The notes below the pieces were generated by a model, which saw only the letters and a program-made list of their open reading frames with translations, was not told where the DNA came from and ran no database searches. The translations under genes and the position numbers were made by a program. From NCBI GenBank assembly GCA_033782935.1, contig JAWQEG010001222.1, positions 124,001 to 188,000 of the forward strand: a stretch of 64,000 nt of DNA, given 5' to 3'. This DNA comes from Petrolisthes cinctipes. Taxonomy: Eukaryota > Arthropoda > Malacostraca > Decapoda > Porcellanidae. Of this stretch, positions 44,812 to 56,739 are shown piece after piece (the stretch's first letter is position 1; the number at the start of each line of letters is the position of its first letter).

Positions 44812-44966
44812 GTGGCAGAGTGGATATAGTGACGGGCTAAGAATGACATGGACCCAGGGTCGAGTCCAGGAGAAACGTCTGGGTTTTTTCCGAGATGATC
44901 TGATGGTTCTGCTAGTCGTCAAGTATCCTGGCTACACCAACACGTCAAGAAAATACCCCCTACATC
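44812..44966 (+). repeat. tRNA-derived SINE at inner end of left arm
   Basis: GGGGAGACGGTGGCAGAGTGG contains an A box (TGGCAGAGTGG), and GGGTCGAGTCC at about 44868 is a B box, with spacing as in a long-variable-arm (Leu/Ser-type) tRNA head. An unrelated body follows. The mirror copy is at about 46804-46958. It does not fold as a normal tRNA. Confidence 0.65.
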
Positions 44967-45017
44967 GTCGTCAACTCATAACATAGAAAATGCTCAACCA
45001 TATTCCAAGATGCTGTG

Positions 45018-46110
45018 GTTTGCTGCTTCCCGTATGTCAGTGGCGGAGCGGCGCATGCAGCTTGCCCTTGACAGGGTGTCACGTTGGACTGGTTCTCATG
45101 GGTTTCGCTTCTCTCCTGCCAAGATGGTTGCTATGCACTTCTACTACATCCGGTGTGTCCACGCCGATCCTGACTTATTCATGTATGGTCAACGGATACG
45201 TTGTGTCAAGGAGATTTGCTTTTTGGTTCTTCTTTTAGACCTACATTTTATATGGGTTTCCCATCTACGTTCACTAAGGTCTCTTGCCTTACGTTGACTT
45301 ATTTAAAGCCTCACTTAAGGTCCTGGGCCATACATCCTAGGGGGCTGATCGGGCCACCCTCATCCGCTTATATCATGTTCTTATTAGCTCAAAACTCGAC
45401 TATGGGTGTGAGGTGTACTCCTCTGCCACGGATGCCCGTCTCAGAGTCGTAGACCCTGTTCCTCTTGCTGGGGTACCACTGGTGACCGGAGCTTTCAGGT
45501 CGTCCTCAATCCCCAGTCTCCTGGTTGACACTGATGAGCCACCTTCTGTCATGTCAATTTTTACTGCCGAGCTCTCAGCCATTTTATATGCAATCCAAGT
45601 GATTTTTTTCTTCCGCAGCCTTCATTTACTATTTTTAGCGATTCCTGTAGAGCCTTGAAGACCTTGGGCAATTTATTTCTTCCCATCCCTATCCTGCTGG
45701 CAGGACAGATGGGATGCCGTCGGGGCTACAAGCTCTGCCATATCCGCCAGTGCCTGGGTTTGTGGATCTACAGTGGCCTGTCCCGCCGGTGGGAGATGGT
45801 TCTTGCCCATCTCCGCACTGGCCACTCACGTTTTACTCATGGTTTTGTAATGGAGAGGGCTCACCCTCCCTACTATGATGATTGATTGGTCCCTCTGACA
45901 GTACGGCATCTTATTGTCGGGTGTCCCAGCCTTGGGGACCTTCGTCGTAGGCACCTCTCCAAGTACAGGGTGGGTGACGGTTCTTACAGTCTCTCCCAGG
46001 TGCTCGGGAAGGAGGCTGTAGTGTGGGAGGGAACACCCTCTCCACACATTGTGAATTTTATGATATTTATGGCTTCTTTTATATATAGTTCAATGTTTTT
46101 AATTTAGAAT
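45018..46110 (+). pseudogene. decayed X-element/RTE-like LINE C-terminus in spacer
   Basis: SVAERRMQLALDRVSRWTGSHGFRFSPAKMVAMHF, SKLDYGCEVYSSATDARLRVVDPV, TGAFRSSSIPSLLVDTDEPPS, TAELSAILYAIQ (RNase H Glu region) and PLTVRHLIVGCPSLGDLRRRHLSKY occur in several frames with missing segments. The order is that of RT thumb, RNase H and C-terminal tail. There is no intact frame over 100 codons. Confidence 0.78.
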
Positions 46111-46562
46111 CTTTTATGTATTTTACTTAAATTAATCAGGTTATTTTAGTAAAAATTTGAATTTTTGTTGATATGTCCTTTTAATCATGCTGCTTCTCCC
46201 TTTTGGGGTAATTAAGCCTGGCTAATGTGTATATATATTATATTAATTATTTAAATGACCATTTTTTAAATCCTTAGAATTTGATATTATATTGGGCGGT
46301 ATAGCCTATGACCCTAGCTGTTGCGCTGCCAGATGCCTAGTGGCATTTACTGATCAATCTAACAATTACATTCGTATTTCGATACCAGAAGATAACTTAG
46401 TAAGGCGACAGTCGGCTTTGTTGCATTATAATCTCAGGAGCATACTCTAATATTTTTCTCTCTTCAATAATACTAATTGATCACTGTTGAAACTTTTCCT
46501 CTCCAACCCAACCCCTCTCACTCGGTAGTGAGTGTTTCACATCAGAATCACGCGCAATTTTT
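46111..46562. other. AT-rich spacer sequence
   Basis: No coding signal. TTTTATGGGGTAATTAAGCC-like untranslated sequence near 46200 may be the LINE 3' UTR. Confidence 0.3.
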
Positions 46563-46733
46563 TTAATACCTCAACCTCGGGACTGTAGGCTGTAAGTAGC
46601 CCGTGAATCCTGCGAGGCCAAGAGAATATTGAATGTCGCACTAGATGAGACAGCGAAGCTTCATGGTGTTGGTAGCTTCTCTTCTATCCCACTAGATGAT
46701 GACACCTTATTCATACACGTCACTATTAGGAGA
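46563..46733 (+). repeat. 170-bp repeat copy, diverged, in spacer
   Basis: CCTCAACCTCGGGACTGTAG...GCGAGGCCAAGAG: the stem is no longer complementary. Same orientation as 44167-44346 and opposite to the right-arm copy 47424-47603. It ends 20 bases before the arm boundary. Confidence 0.7.
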
Positions 46734-47665
46734 GGGCAGCTACACCGTCACTCACAGCATCTTGGAATATGGTCGAGCATTTTCTATGTTATGAGTTGAC
46801 GACGATGTAGGGGGTATTTTCTTGACGTGTTGGTGTAGCCAGGATACTTGACGACTAGCAGAACCATCAGATCATCTCGGAAAAAACCCAGACGTTTCTC
46901 CTGGACTCGACCCTGGGTCCATGTCATTCTTAGCCCGTCACTATATCCACTCTGCCACCGTCTCCCCTAAATGGTTGGCTCAACATTGGCAACGCTATTT
47001 GGTAAATGCGGAAGTGGAGCCATCTGTACATGAAAGAGCAGGTATCAAGTGGCTAGAATGGAAATCATAGTTAAAGGGGCAGAGGGAAGGATAGATAGCG
47101 AATAATGGTAGTGTGAAAATTAATTATCTATTAAAAGCTTTGATAGCTCTTGTGCGACAGTAAAGATTTCACCAATGTTCCGATTAGAGGATGAGCATGA
47201 ATCAGAAAGAAGGGATAGAATGTCTACACCCCGAGAATAACCGTACTGGCGATCAGAAAGTATATTGATTTTTTACTCATACAGTGTTTACTAATCAATA
47301 GACAGGAGATCAGTCCAATGGAGCAATAATTTGAGAGTTGAGAGTAGTCACGCTTCTTCGGCACAGGTTGGATCAGAGCAAACTTCTAGCATGAAGGAAG
47401 CACCACATGCATACCTTCATACCTGATAGTGACGTGTATAAATAAGGTGTGGGTCATCTAGTGGGACAGAAGAGAAGCTACAGTACGAACATCACCACAA
47501 AGCTCCACTGCCTCATCTAGTGCGACACCAAATAATCTCGGGGCCTCGCAAGAGTCACGGGCAACTGACAGCCTACAGCCCCGAGGGTGAGGTATATTTA
47601 AGAAAAAAAAATGTGTGCAACCGTAATGTTGTTGTTAAATTATCCATCTCATGTGATTGCCTCAC

Positions 47666-47776
47666 CTTAACAGTATTGCAATTAATTTCATCGCTGAGAT
47701 CAGGACAGTGAGCTAGGAGGTCACATCGATGATCAATGCTTATACACGTCCCGTCATCACATGTGTACTGTCCATC
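47666..47776 (-). CDS. LDLa repeat exon, inverted copy (right arm)
   Basis: Same 37 codons, acceptor and donor as 43994-44104, protein identical. It is on the minus strand, so it cannot be spliced into the plus-strand gene. There is no upstream lectin exon within the window on this strand. Confidence 0.88.
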
Positions 47777-48815
47777 CTGTTTAGAGCAATACAAAATTAA
47801 TTACCAGCAGGATGCATTTGTGTGTAATTCATAGATAGAGTATTTGTACGTGTATTGTTTAAATGTCTTTTGATATGTAATGTCCTGTGAATGAGTCCTA
47901 CAAGATTCTGCTTCATTAAGACTTCTAAGAATAAGCGATAACGACACAATTTTTCCATCAGAGAAAATCTATCAATATTGATTATTGTTGTAGTCATTTC
48001 TCTACAAGCCCCACTTGGTCCATGGAAAGTAATCTCCTTGGTGAAGAGGGATTATAATTTCGAAGCCCGATATCTGACCCAGGCAGTTTCTGGACGTAAG
48101 CCCATCCAAAATATCACGAGGCCACACACATCTCGAACTAATGGAGGCTTTGAATATCTAAAATGAACTAGTATATTTTCATATACAGAATTTACAGTAA
48201 CAGCACGTCGTAAATCATGGGTGTACACATATTCCTTAGCCAAAACTGAATGTAAAAGATAAATGATCATAATAACAAACAGTCTGTACAGTAGTTTAGT
48301 TGTTAAAGCACTTCATTGCTGAAAGTCGTGGATAGTATGTGATAGGCTGAAATACACTGGGAATGGAAAGATGAAATGTGCAGTACCAGATAACCAAATC
48401 TTTTGTTACATGATAATATGTTAAGTGATGAATGGCTGCATGAGGGAAGGATTAGGGATGGATGGACAAACCAATGTGGTGTAGGGTGTTAGTAAATGTA
48501 AATGTCATACTATAGTTCTTGCGCTTCAAGGATTCCGTTCTGGCTGGGGCTGAAGTTGGAATTCCCCTGAGTGCGACGATGCCAATTTGACCAGCACTTA
48601 GCGGGTGTTGGTGAGGCAGGAAATGAGTCAGTAGCCCAGTATTGCCTCGGTGTGGTAACATGGGGAAGCAACTCTATGCTGCCACGTGTTTAGAATTTAT
48701 TCAAATCGTTGTTATAATCCTAAAAAAGTGAAACACATTGTATTATACATACAGTTTCCTATACTATATACAGAATATAAAAATAAACACATTTAAATAG
48801 CTCATAGATGGGAAA

Positions 48816-48876
<61 letters not shown>

Positions 48877-50360
48877 GGTATATAAGGTTGATTGGGCAGC
48901 ATGGCTATTGGTTAAACAGGACGTTTGCCACACCCAGAACGGACTCCTTGGACAGCAGGGACTATAGTTATGGGCAGGTTGTATTTTGTCGATTAGTGTC
49001 TTTTTTAATTTTGACATTTAAACGCGCCCTGAATCCAAACGATCCCTAGCAGACCAGTGAAATGTTGTATCTATACTAAATTATTAAGTTTAAACTATTA
49101 AGGTTATTGAGTAATTTAAACTTAAAACTAAGTCCCCTGATTTGGGGACTTGATACAGATCCTGATTTGGGGCAAGTTTTTCATTAACACCATGAATACT
49201 TTCAACCAAAAAGGAAGTATTTCATTACTTAATGGAATATACATATTTAAAACATAAATGCATACTGCGCACGACAATGTATAGTTATACTTACCTGTAA
49301 GCTATAAATAGTGAAGCACTAAAATTTTGTAGAACAATACAAATGAGGGGTCGTGAATCAAAAGGTCTCAACGCACCAAATTTAAAATGTACGTCAGAAA
49401 TCGCCTTCAACGTTTGGCACTGTTTTTGTGTGTATTTTCATGCGCGGCCAATCAAAGAGTGTAACTTACGTCTTCGCGTCCATGGTTTTCATTGACTGGC
49501 CTTGTATCGGCTGAACGCGTGGGTGAGAAAATGTAGGCGTGCCTTTAAGGTGGTGCAGTATGGGATGTTGGGACCCTCTAACCCACAGCAGTGACCCGGG
49601 AATGATTAACCCCTAAGAACCGCAAATCCTGGGCCATGCCTGGTCCCCCAGCCGCAAAACCCCTAAGAATTTTAAAGTTACTCAAAGGTTAGTCTTTGTC
49701 TTATAAGTTTGTAGAGCTTTATTTTACACACCAGAATATGCAAACTGAAGTCTCCTATCTCCACTGGTTAGCATACAGCAGCGCATCAAAGTCGGAAAGT
49801 TACCTCCCTAAGATTAACTACTAATACGTTGTACTAAAATATTTTTCAGTACTTGCTACTATACATTATAGACATTCAAATTTCTCACAAGAAAAAGCAT
49901 TAGTTATATTTTTTATTCTACCACAAAGAGTTTAACATGACTTTACAAGAAACTGTACTTAAGCAACTTTAATAAACACTGTTAGATTCTTCATAAAATA
50001 TTCCCCCTCTTAGGGATAACTAATGTTATATATACACGCCGTTGGATTTCGATAGAACAAAAACATATAAAAAAAAAATTTAAAAATAAGATTATTATTT
50101 AATGTTGGTGATACACTATAGGAAAAGTGGGGCGTGAAGTCTTGGTGGCATTAATGATCATGAAACCTAGAGAGAACTGTAGATTTTTTTTTTCCCCAAA
50201 TACTGCAGCTGTTATGGTATGAACTGTACCAGTGAGGGTGTTTTATGACGTTCGGTGGCCTTATAGTTAGTGCCTGAAACTCTAATCGTTTGAGTATTGA
50301 CTGAATATTCTCTGAAGGAGGAATCTGTTTATGGTACTCAAACTACTTAAAACTACTAGC

Positions 50361-50458
50361 CTGACACGCAGAAATCACAAGGAACTGGCTGGAACCCTGC
50401 TGGAGTGAGCACCTGTCCCCCTCCGTGATCCACTGTCTCAGGCCCACCGGGTATTCAT
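50361..50458 (-). CDS. linker exon 2, inverted copy (right arm)
   Basis: Counterpart of 41258-41355. Ends CAG|GCTAGT, so the last codon is Gln rather than Arg. The GC donor is retained. Confidence 0.75.
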
Positions 50459-50991
50459 CTACATAGATAATAAGGTGCTATATAATATTTTCCGTATCAC
50501 ACATTATATTTTTAATAATATTGTGTCAGGGTAATGGCTGTAATGACAAGGGGTGACAACATCATCAACAAAAGTATTAAACAAATTTCAAAGATGCTAC
50601 CAAATGGTACCATCAATACATTATTCTATTCACAAAGCACTAACATATTTTTTACTTTTCGTGTGTATTTGATACTTTTATTGCACCGTCTTAAAATCAT
50701 GCAAAGTAACATTACAACTAACCTAAAGTTCAAAAATGCATTTCAGAATGAGAATAATAGTTGTTCTATTAAAATAAAATAAAAACATAATACAGTTAAC
50801 ACTGGCTCTCTGAATAATGCCAAGCGAAAGTGTTATATTTTACTTCTGGCGGAAAAGTACACAGCAATATAATGTGATTAGAATTTCGGGTATCCCTGAC
50901 TGTGGCAGTATTATGTGTAAGATTTTCTTTGTCAGTAGAAATGATTTGCTAATGTGCTGAGTTAAAAATGCTCTTTTTGGGCAGTGCTTAC

Positions 50992-51172
50992 CTTCAAACT
51001 TTGTAGTCATGGTTGCCTTGACATTGTTCTCTGGTAGGTATGTAAGGGTCCAGGTAGTACCAGTCCATTGGAGCTGAGAGTTACTGAAACCTCTGAACAC
51101 AGGCTTCTCACCACTCTCTCCTAACACCAAGTATGTTGTGTCGAACAGTGACTCATCACATAGACCCCTCAC
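50992..51172 (-). CDS. post-lectin exon, inverted copy (right arm)
   Basis: Counterpart of 40538-40718, with identical protein and the same splice sites. Confidence 0.83.
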
Positions 51173-52020
51173 CTATACAAGTATTATGCATCAGTAGAAT
51201 ATTCCATTGTGTATGTTATGTAGTGCAAACCCTACCTGTCATGCCCCACAAATGTACCTAGGTATATAATGCATCATTTATTTTGTTTTAATTTAAATGT
51301 TTTTTTTTTTTTATCGAGGAGTTATGGCATATAAAATTAATCCCATTTTCTATCGTGAATGTCAACAGCTCCTTCGAACCCCTCTCTCTAAAACAAATAA
51401 GAACATAATGATTGTTTATTCGAATAATTCCCTTGAGTTTGCTATATTGTACAAACATTATATTTATTGTCGTCTCATTAGTAGAATTGGAAATTTATGT
51501 TTGGCGGCAGTTGTGACGTGATGGAAACATAAGGCAGAAGTTGGGATTGCATTACCTCAAGTGGGATGGATTGATTGATATTTGGTGCCGCAAGAGCGAG
51601 GTCATATAGCGCCAGAAAAAAGTTATGGAGAGGTGAGACAGCAAACAGAAAGGAAATAGAAAGAAAAGAGGAACGGTTGAAAAACTGAACGCTAGTGGTT
51701 GGGGCCGAAGGGGCGCCAAAACTCTTAAAGTATTGCCCACATCACTACAGGCAATACCTATGAGAACCTGGAATGGGAATGGAGGTGAGATATCCAGGGT
51801 TCGATTTCCGAGTTGGTTGGACAGTTGTTGGACAATTTTCCCAGCCCCCTATGTCCCTGTTCACCCAGCAGTAAGTAGGTACCCGGCTGTAAGAGCAAAG
51901 ATAGCAGCAACCTTGTAGACTGGGGGGAAGATGTGTTGATGTAACAGACTGACTGCTTTAATGACCAACACCATGAGTCGATTGGCATAAAGCCCTAAAT
52001 GTTCACAGTCCTGAACACTT

Positions 52021-52432
52021 ACACTTCTCCACATGCACCCACATACACACTTCTCCACATGCACCCACAAACACACTTCTCCACATGCACCCACATACAC
52101 ACTTCTCCACATGCACCAACAAACACACTTCTCCACATGCACCCACATACACACTTCTCCACATGCACTCACATACACACTTCTTCACATGCACCCACAT
52201 ACACACTTCTTCACATGCACCCACATACACACTTCTCCACATGCACCCACAAACACACTTCTCCACATGCACCCACATACACACTTCTCCACATGCACTC
52301 ACATACACACTTCTTCACATGCACCCACATACACACTTCTTTACATGCACCCACAATCACACTTCTCCACATGCACCCACATACACACTTCTCCACATGC
52401 ACCCACATACACACTTCTCCACATGCACCCAC
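52021..52432. repeat. 26-bp minisatellite, right arm, first part
   Basis: About 16 units of the complement (ACACTTCTCCACATGCACCC ACATAC), interrupted by the solo LTR. Confidence 0.95.
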
Positions 52433-53631
52433 TGTTACGGACGGAGGGTAGAGATACAGTACAGTACTAGTCACTAGACTAGACTTACTCCAAAGTTAGC
52501 TATCAACAGAATAAAGTAGCACTGGGTGGCAGGTATCTGACTATTAAAGTTATGAATTAGAAGTAAAAGTACAAACCCAGCCTATGTGAAAGAATGCTGA
52601 CTCAACCCTAAAGAAACCGTCCATACATATACCCAGGTTCTGGTACAATGAATAAAAGATGATAGAGAAACTACTCTGATTTTCTATAATATATAATGAC
52701 AATATGAACAAACACAAAGACATACAATAAACACTGAAAGAATTAATAAATGAAATCAGGATTCCCAACTATGACAGAACGTGAGACAGAGTTCCCAAAA
52801 TATATAATGCACTTGCAATAACCACACAACAACTTACTACCACTGTGCCATCACTTCAATAACACAAGGCTCTAGGCACACACGTAAGCACAGAATTAGT
52901 CTATCAATAATATTAGCAAGTTAGCACTTCACTGGCATATATTGCAAATAAACATCGATGCATCACAATACAAATTATGTAGTATAATAATAGAAATATC
53001 AATACCCAAATATATATATATAATAGTAATAATAGTAATATCAAGTTGTATGAGAGTGACCCCTAAGTTACTGTGAGAAGAAAGTAGAAGTAAAAACAAT
53101 TATACTTAACAAAATACGTCTGCGAGTCTCCTCCCGAATCTCACCACACTCAATCACTTACGAAACACACACAAGCTTGCTGTCCAAGTCTCCTTAGATA
53201 TCTGAACTACCAAGGCCTAAGCCTCGGCCTTATATACTATCGGCTCGACAAAGAAAAGTGAGCAGGTTGCAACAGAGTTATAGGAGCGTCTCCGAAACTG
53301 TTCGTCAACGCAGACAGTAACACACTACAATCATACGTTCCCTCCCAAGAAACTATGGGAAGTCCCAAGCAATGAAAACGGACACTCATCACGCCACTTG
53401 CGAGAGAAGGGGAGAGAATGCGTACGAATCTAGAGAACATAGCTGGCTATGACATACTCGACCTTCTGACACTAACACTTAAAGAAAATGGAATAATAAA
53501 TGAGTTAATTCGGACACAACACATCCGGGTGTGAGCTTCTGCTACTACACTCACAGCCTCAGTCACAGTCACTGTCAAAAATAGATAGCAATACTTATAA
53601 ATCAATAATAATAATTCAGACACACGTAACA
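52433..53631 (-). mobile_element. solo LTR inserted in right-arm minisatellite
   Basis: 1199 bases starting TGTTACGG and ending CGTAACA, flanked by a perfect CCAC duplication (52429-52432 and 53632-53635). Removing insert and one CCAC restores a normal minisatellite unit. TG...CA ends, a 4-bp target duplication and lack of genes fit a solo LTR. On the minus strand TATATAAGGCC (about 53229) gives a promoter-like TATA box in the first 40%, so the element probably read that way. It is absent from the left arm. Confidence 0.85.
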
Positions 53632-54055
53632 CCACATACACACTTCTCCACATGCACCCACATACACACTTCTCCACATGCACCCACATACACACTTCTC
53701 CACATGCACCTACATACACACTTCTCCACATGCACCCACATACACACTTCTCCACATGCACCCTTCTTCACATGCACCCACATACACACTTCTCCACATG
53801 CACCCACATACACACTTCTTCACATGCACCCACATACACACTTCTCCACATGCACCCACATACACACTTCTCCACATGCACCCACATACACACTTCTTCA
53901 CATGCACCCTTCTTCACATGCACCCACATACACACTTCTTCACATGCACCCACATACACACTTCTCCACATACACACTTCTTCACATACACACTTCTCCA
54001 CATGCACCCACATACACACTTCTTCACATGCACCCACATACACACACATACAATT
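53632..54055. repeat. 26-bp minisatellite, right arm, second part
   Basis: About 16 units continuing after the LTR. Several shortened units (ACTTCTTCACATACACACTT) occur near 53970-54000. Confidence 0.95.
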
Positions 54056-54762
54056 CTCTACATACACACACTCTATCACTCTATAATTCTATCGCCTTAA
54101 CCCTTAAACCGCGTGTGACGACCTAAGTTGACACCACTAACAAGTGTGGTGTTTTTATAGTTTGATGCTATGTACAGTCGCGGTCAATAATAATCATCCA
54201 CATATACCGGGTATCTCAAGCAATTTACTGTGTAATGTTTTCACGTTCACATATGATGTTATTGTTTTAAGTAGTGTGTAGCTGCTTGTATTAAATTAAA
54301 AGATGGTAGTTAACCTATTTATTGGAAAGTTTATCATCTATGGAACAGAGGGAAGCTGTCAAACTCTTACGTGAGTTACCCCTATATGGATGATTATATT
54401 TGACACCGACTGTATATAGTTATTAAATAGAAGATGAAAATATATTTGTGGTAATAAATAATAATATTGTTAAGTTATCAGTTTCATGTGCTGTTTCACT
54501 ACCCCTCAGTCCAGCGTGGGCGGGAATCCAACATATTTCCACATTTATCTCCAGAAAATAAAGTTTGTTTAAATCTTTTATAGATGATTTATTCTGGAGG
54601 AATTAAAGAGGTAGGACAGTGTTGGTAAATATGGAGCAAATGATTCCTCCAAAGTATTTTCAGCAACAGAACAACATTATGTTTGTTCACACAGCTATAA
54701 ACATAGAGCTCGCCACCCCTCCCCCCCCCTGGCGTTTCGCCACCGGAAGTGGGTTGGCGGCC

Positions 54763-54813
54763 ATGACAGATAGCCCATCACCTCAACCCGCCAGCCTGGT
54801 AGCTTATGCCAGG
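54763..54813 (+). CDS. possible small first coding exon, right-arm copy
   Basis: Same MTDSPSPQPASLVAYAR and donor as 37989-38039, now on the plus strand. The downstream exon was not found in this window. Confidence 0.25.
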
Positions 54814-56689
54814 GTAAGATATTATTTCATTTATTCGGTCTTTTATTGATGATATGGTATATTAACTACATTATAGTGACTCACAATATATGAATAAGTA
54901 TTTCTTTAACCGATATATCAGTGAATGGCTGATTAAATATAAATACATTTCGGTTAATAGGTGAAATGAGTTAGAAAAACAAAACTATCGTTGGCTCTCA
55001 TCCACAGTCACCTTCTTATAATATATAGATACAACGTACTTAATCTCTATTATGATCAGTATTTTATGTTCACATTGTTCAGTATGAATGTATGTATGTC
55101 ACACTAGAGTAATATGTGTGTATATATGCAAGTCACACTAGAATGTGTGTATGTATGTATGTCATACTAGAGTAATATGTATGCATGTATATGTCACACT
55201 AGAATAATATGTATGTATGTATGTCACACTAGAGTAATATGTATGTATGTATGTAAGGTAAGTGGAGGGAGAAGGAGACAGATTACAGTTATATATATTT
55301 GTCTTGTTTAATAAACCAGTTTAAGTTTAATTTCTTTGCATAATTTTCCGTATGGACATTATCTGAGCCTTGTTAATTGATTTAACAAAACCTGCATAAT
55401 TAAATAACAAGATACAATGCTTTACAAATCAGGGAAATGTCAATAACTGTGGAAAGAAACATACTATACAAGTACGTACGGGAGTTCAATGGGCAAGTAT
55501 CTATACAATAGAGCGCTCGCCTGTGGTGACACTCCTCCCCTATCTAATAACACAGGGTTAAGCGCTCTATGTTTTTAGCTCTGTGTGTTTGTTCTTCTGG
55601 TCGTGTTCCTTGGCTTTTTTTGGAGGAATCAAGGCACTCCAATATACCAAAAGTGTGTTAACCCCTCAATAGTGATTCATTATCGATGTGGTCATGTGCC
55701 GGTGTTTTATAGTTTAGTGCTGGTCCAATGTTTAACCCATTCAGTAGCATATTATTATATAGTTTTGTTTGGGGCGCGTTTTCAAACTATCTCCTGGATG
55801 TTTTGATATTTTTCTTTGTGTAAATATTTCGTTCAAGTGTGCATATGGAAGTGAAATCTGAGTTGAACAATTCTTTTTCTATGCTGAGAAAAAAACACTT
55901 TTTTTTTAGACAGAAAGTATTTATTCCGAAACGTCCAGAATAAATACTTTCTGTCAAAAAAAAAATGGGCATTTATTTTCTCAGTGCAATAAAGGAGGTA
56001 TAAATCTGAATTCTCACGAATTCTATATGTAATTAGGTTTCTTCTTTCTATGTTATGAAATGTAAATCAGGTGCATTTGTGTGTAGAGAGTAATTTCTGT
56101 GATATTTCTGGGATGCACAAGAATAATTTTTGGTGCATAATTTAATTTGTATTTTTTTTTTTTTCTGTGAAGGAATAGGTAATTGAGTTGTCTTGTACAA
56201 TTTAGTTATCAAACCCTCCATATTTTATAATATCAAGTGCTTTATATTCTCCCGGAGTAGATCGTAGTTGTATGCCAGGCCGGGTAGCATGTTCATCAAC
56301 TTTATACGGGTATGTACACTCGCGCACCACAGTCTCTAGCCCACCCGAGTTTGGGCCGGAGATATGGCTCGGATCCTTTCTGGACGACAGCCCACTCAAA
56401 CGATTAAGATGCCACACAAGCACGAACATACGTTTCGAACCGATACAAGCTTGACTCCCTGTTTGACATGTATAATTAATTGTTTTTTAATGCTACACAA
56501 TCATACTTTGGCTGTGTGAATGACATTTATGTATATAATTATTGCAATATACTATCCCCATAATTTACAATGAACCAGCACACGAAAGAATATTGCCAGA
56601 GGATTCATGAAATCACTAACTAAACAACACACTTCAAATCAGCAAGTGAACTCAGAGGTTTATTCGCGCAAGCGAGCGTGTGTCTATAT

Positions 56690-56692
<3 letters not shown>

Positions 56693-56733
<41 letters not shown>
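56693..56733. repeat. (GA)n microsatellite, right arm
   Basis: About 20 units; shorter counterpart of 36042-36103. Confidence 0.95.

Positions 56734-56739
<6 letters not shown>

Larger units (their letters stand above)
28744..45017 (+). repeat. left arm of giant inverted repeat
   Basis: Position x on the left pairs with about 92744-x at the outer side and 91770-x at the inner side. The pairing 28744 with 64000 and 45017 with 46753 can be read directly. Offsets change at identifiable indels: 36 bp in the LINE, the (CT)n tract, the minisatellite plus solo LTR, and a 70-bp duplication. Two stretches of about 230 bases compared by eye have 3 and 5 differences. The outer end is not known. Confidence 0.97.
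45018..46752. other. spacer of the inverted repeat
   Basis: 1735 bases of non-repeated centre. The left two thirds is a decayed plus-strand LINE; the right end is a diverged copy of the 170-bp repeat (46563-46733), ending 20 bases before the right arm starts. Confidence 0.93.

Noticed and set aside
44812..44890. tRNA gene (Leu/Ser-like)
   Set aside because: A and B boxes are present, but acceptor-stem pairing and anticodon arm are not convincing and the sequence continues into a repeat body; called a SINE.
52550..52768. 72-residue hydrophobic frame in the LTR
   Set aside because: AT-rich chance frame inside the solo LTR, no start context or conservation.
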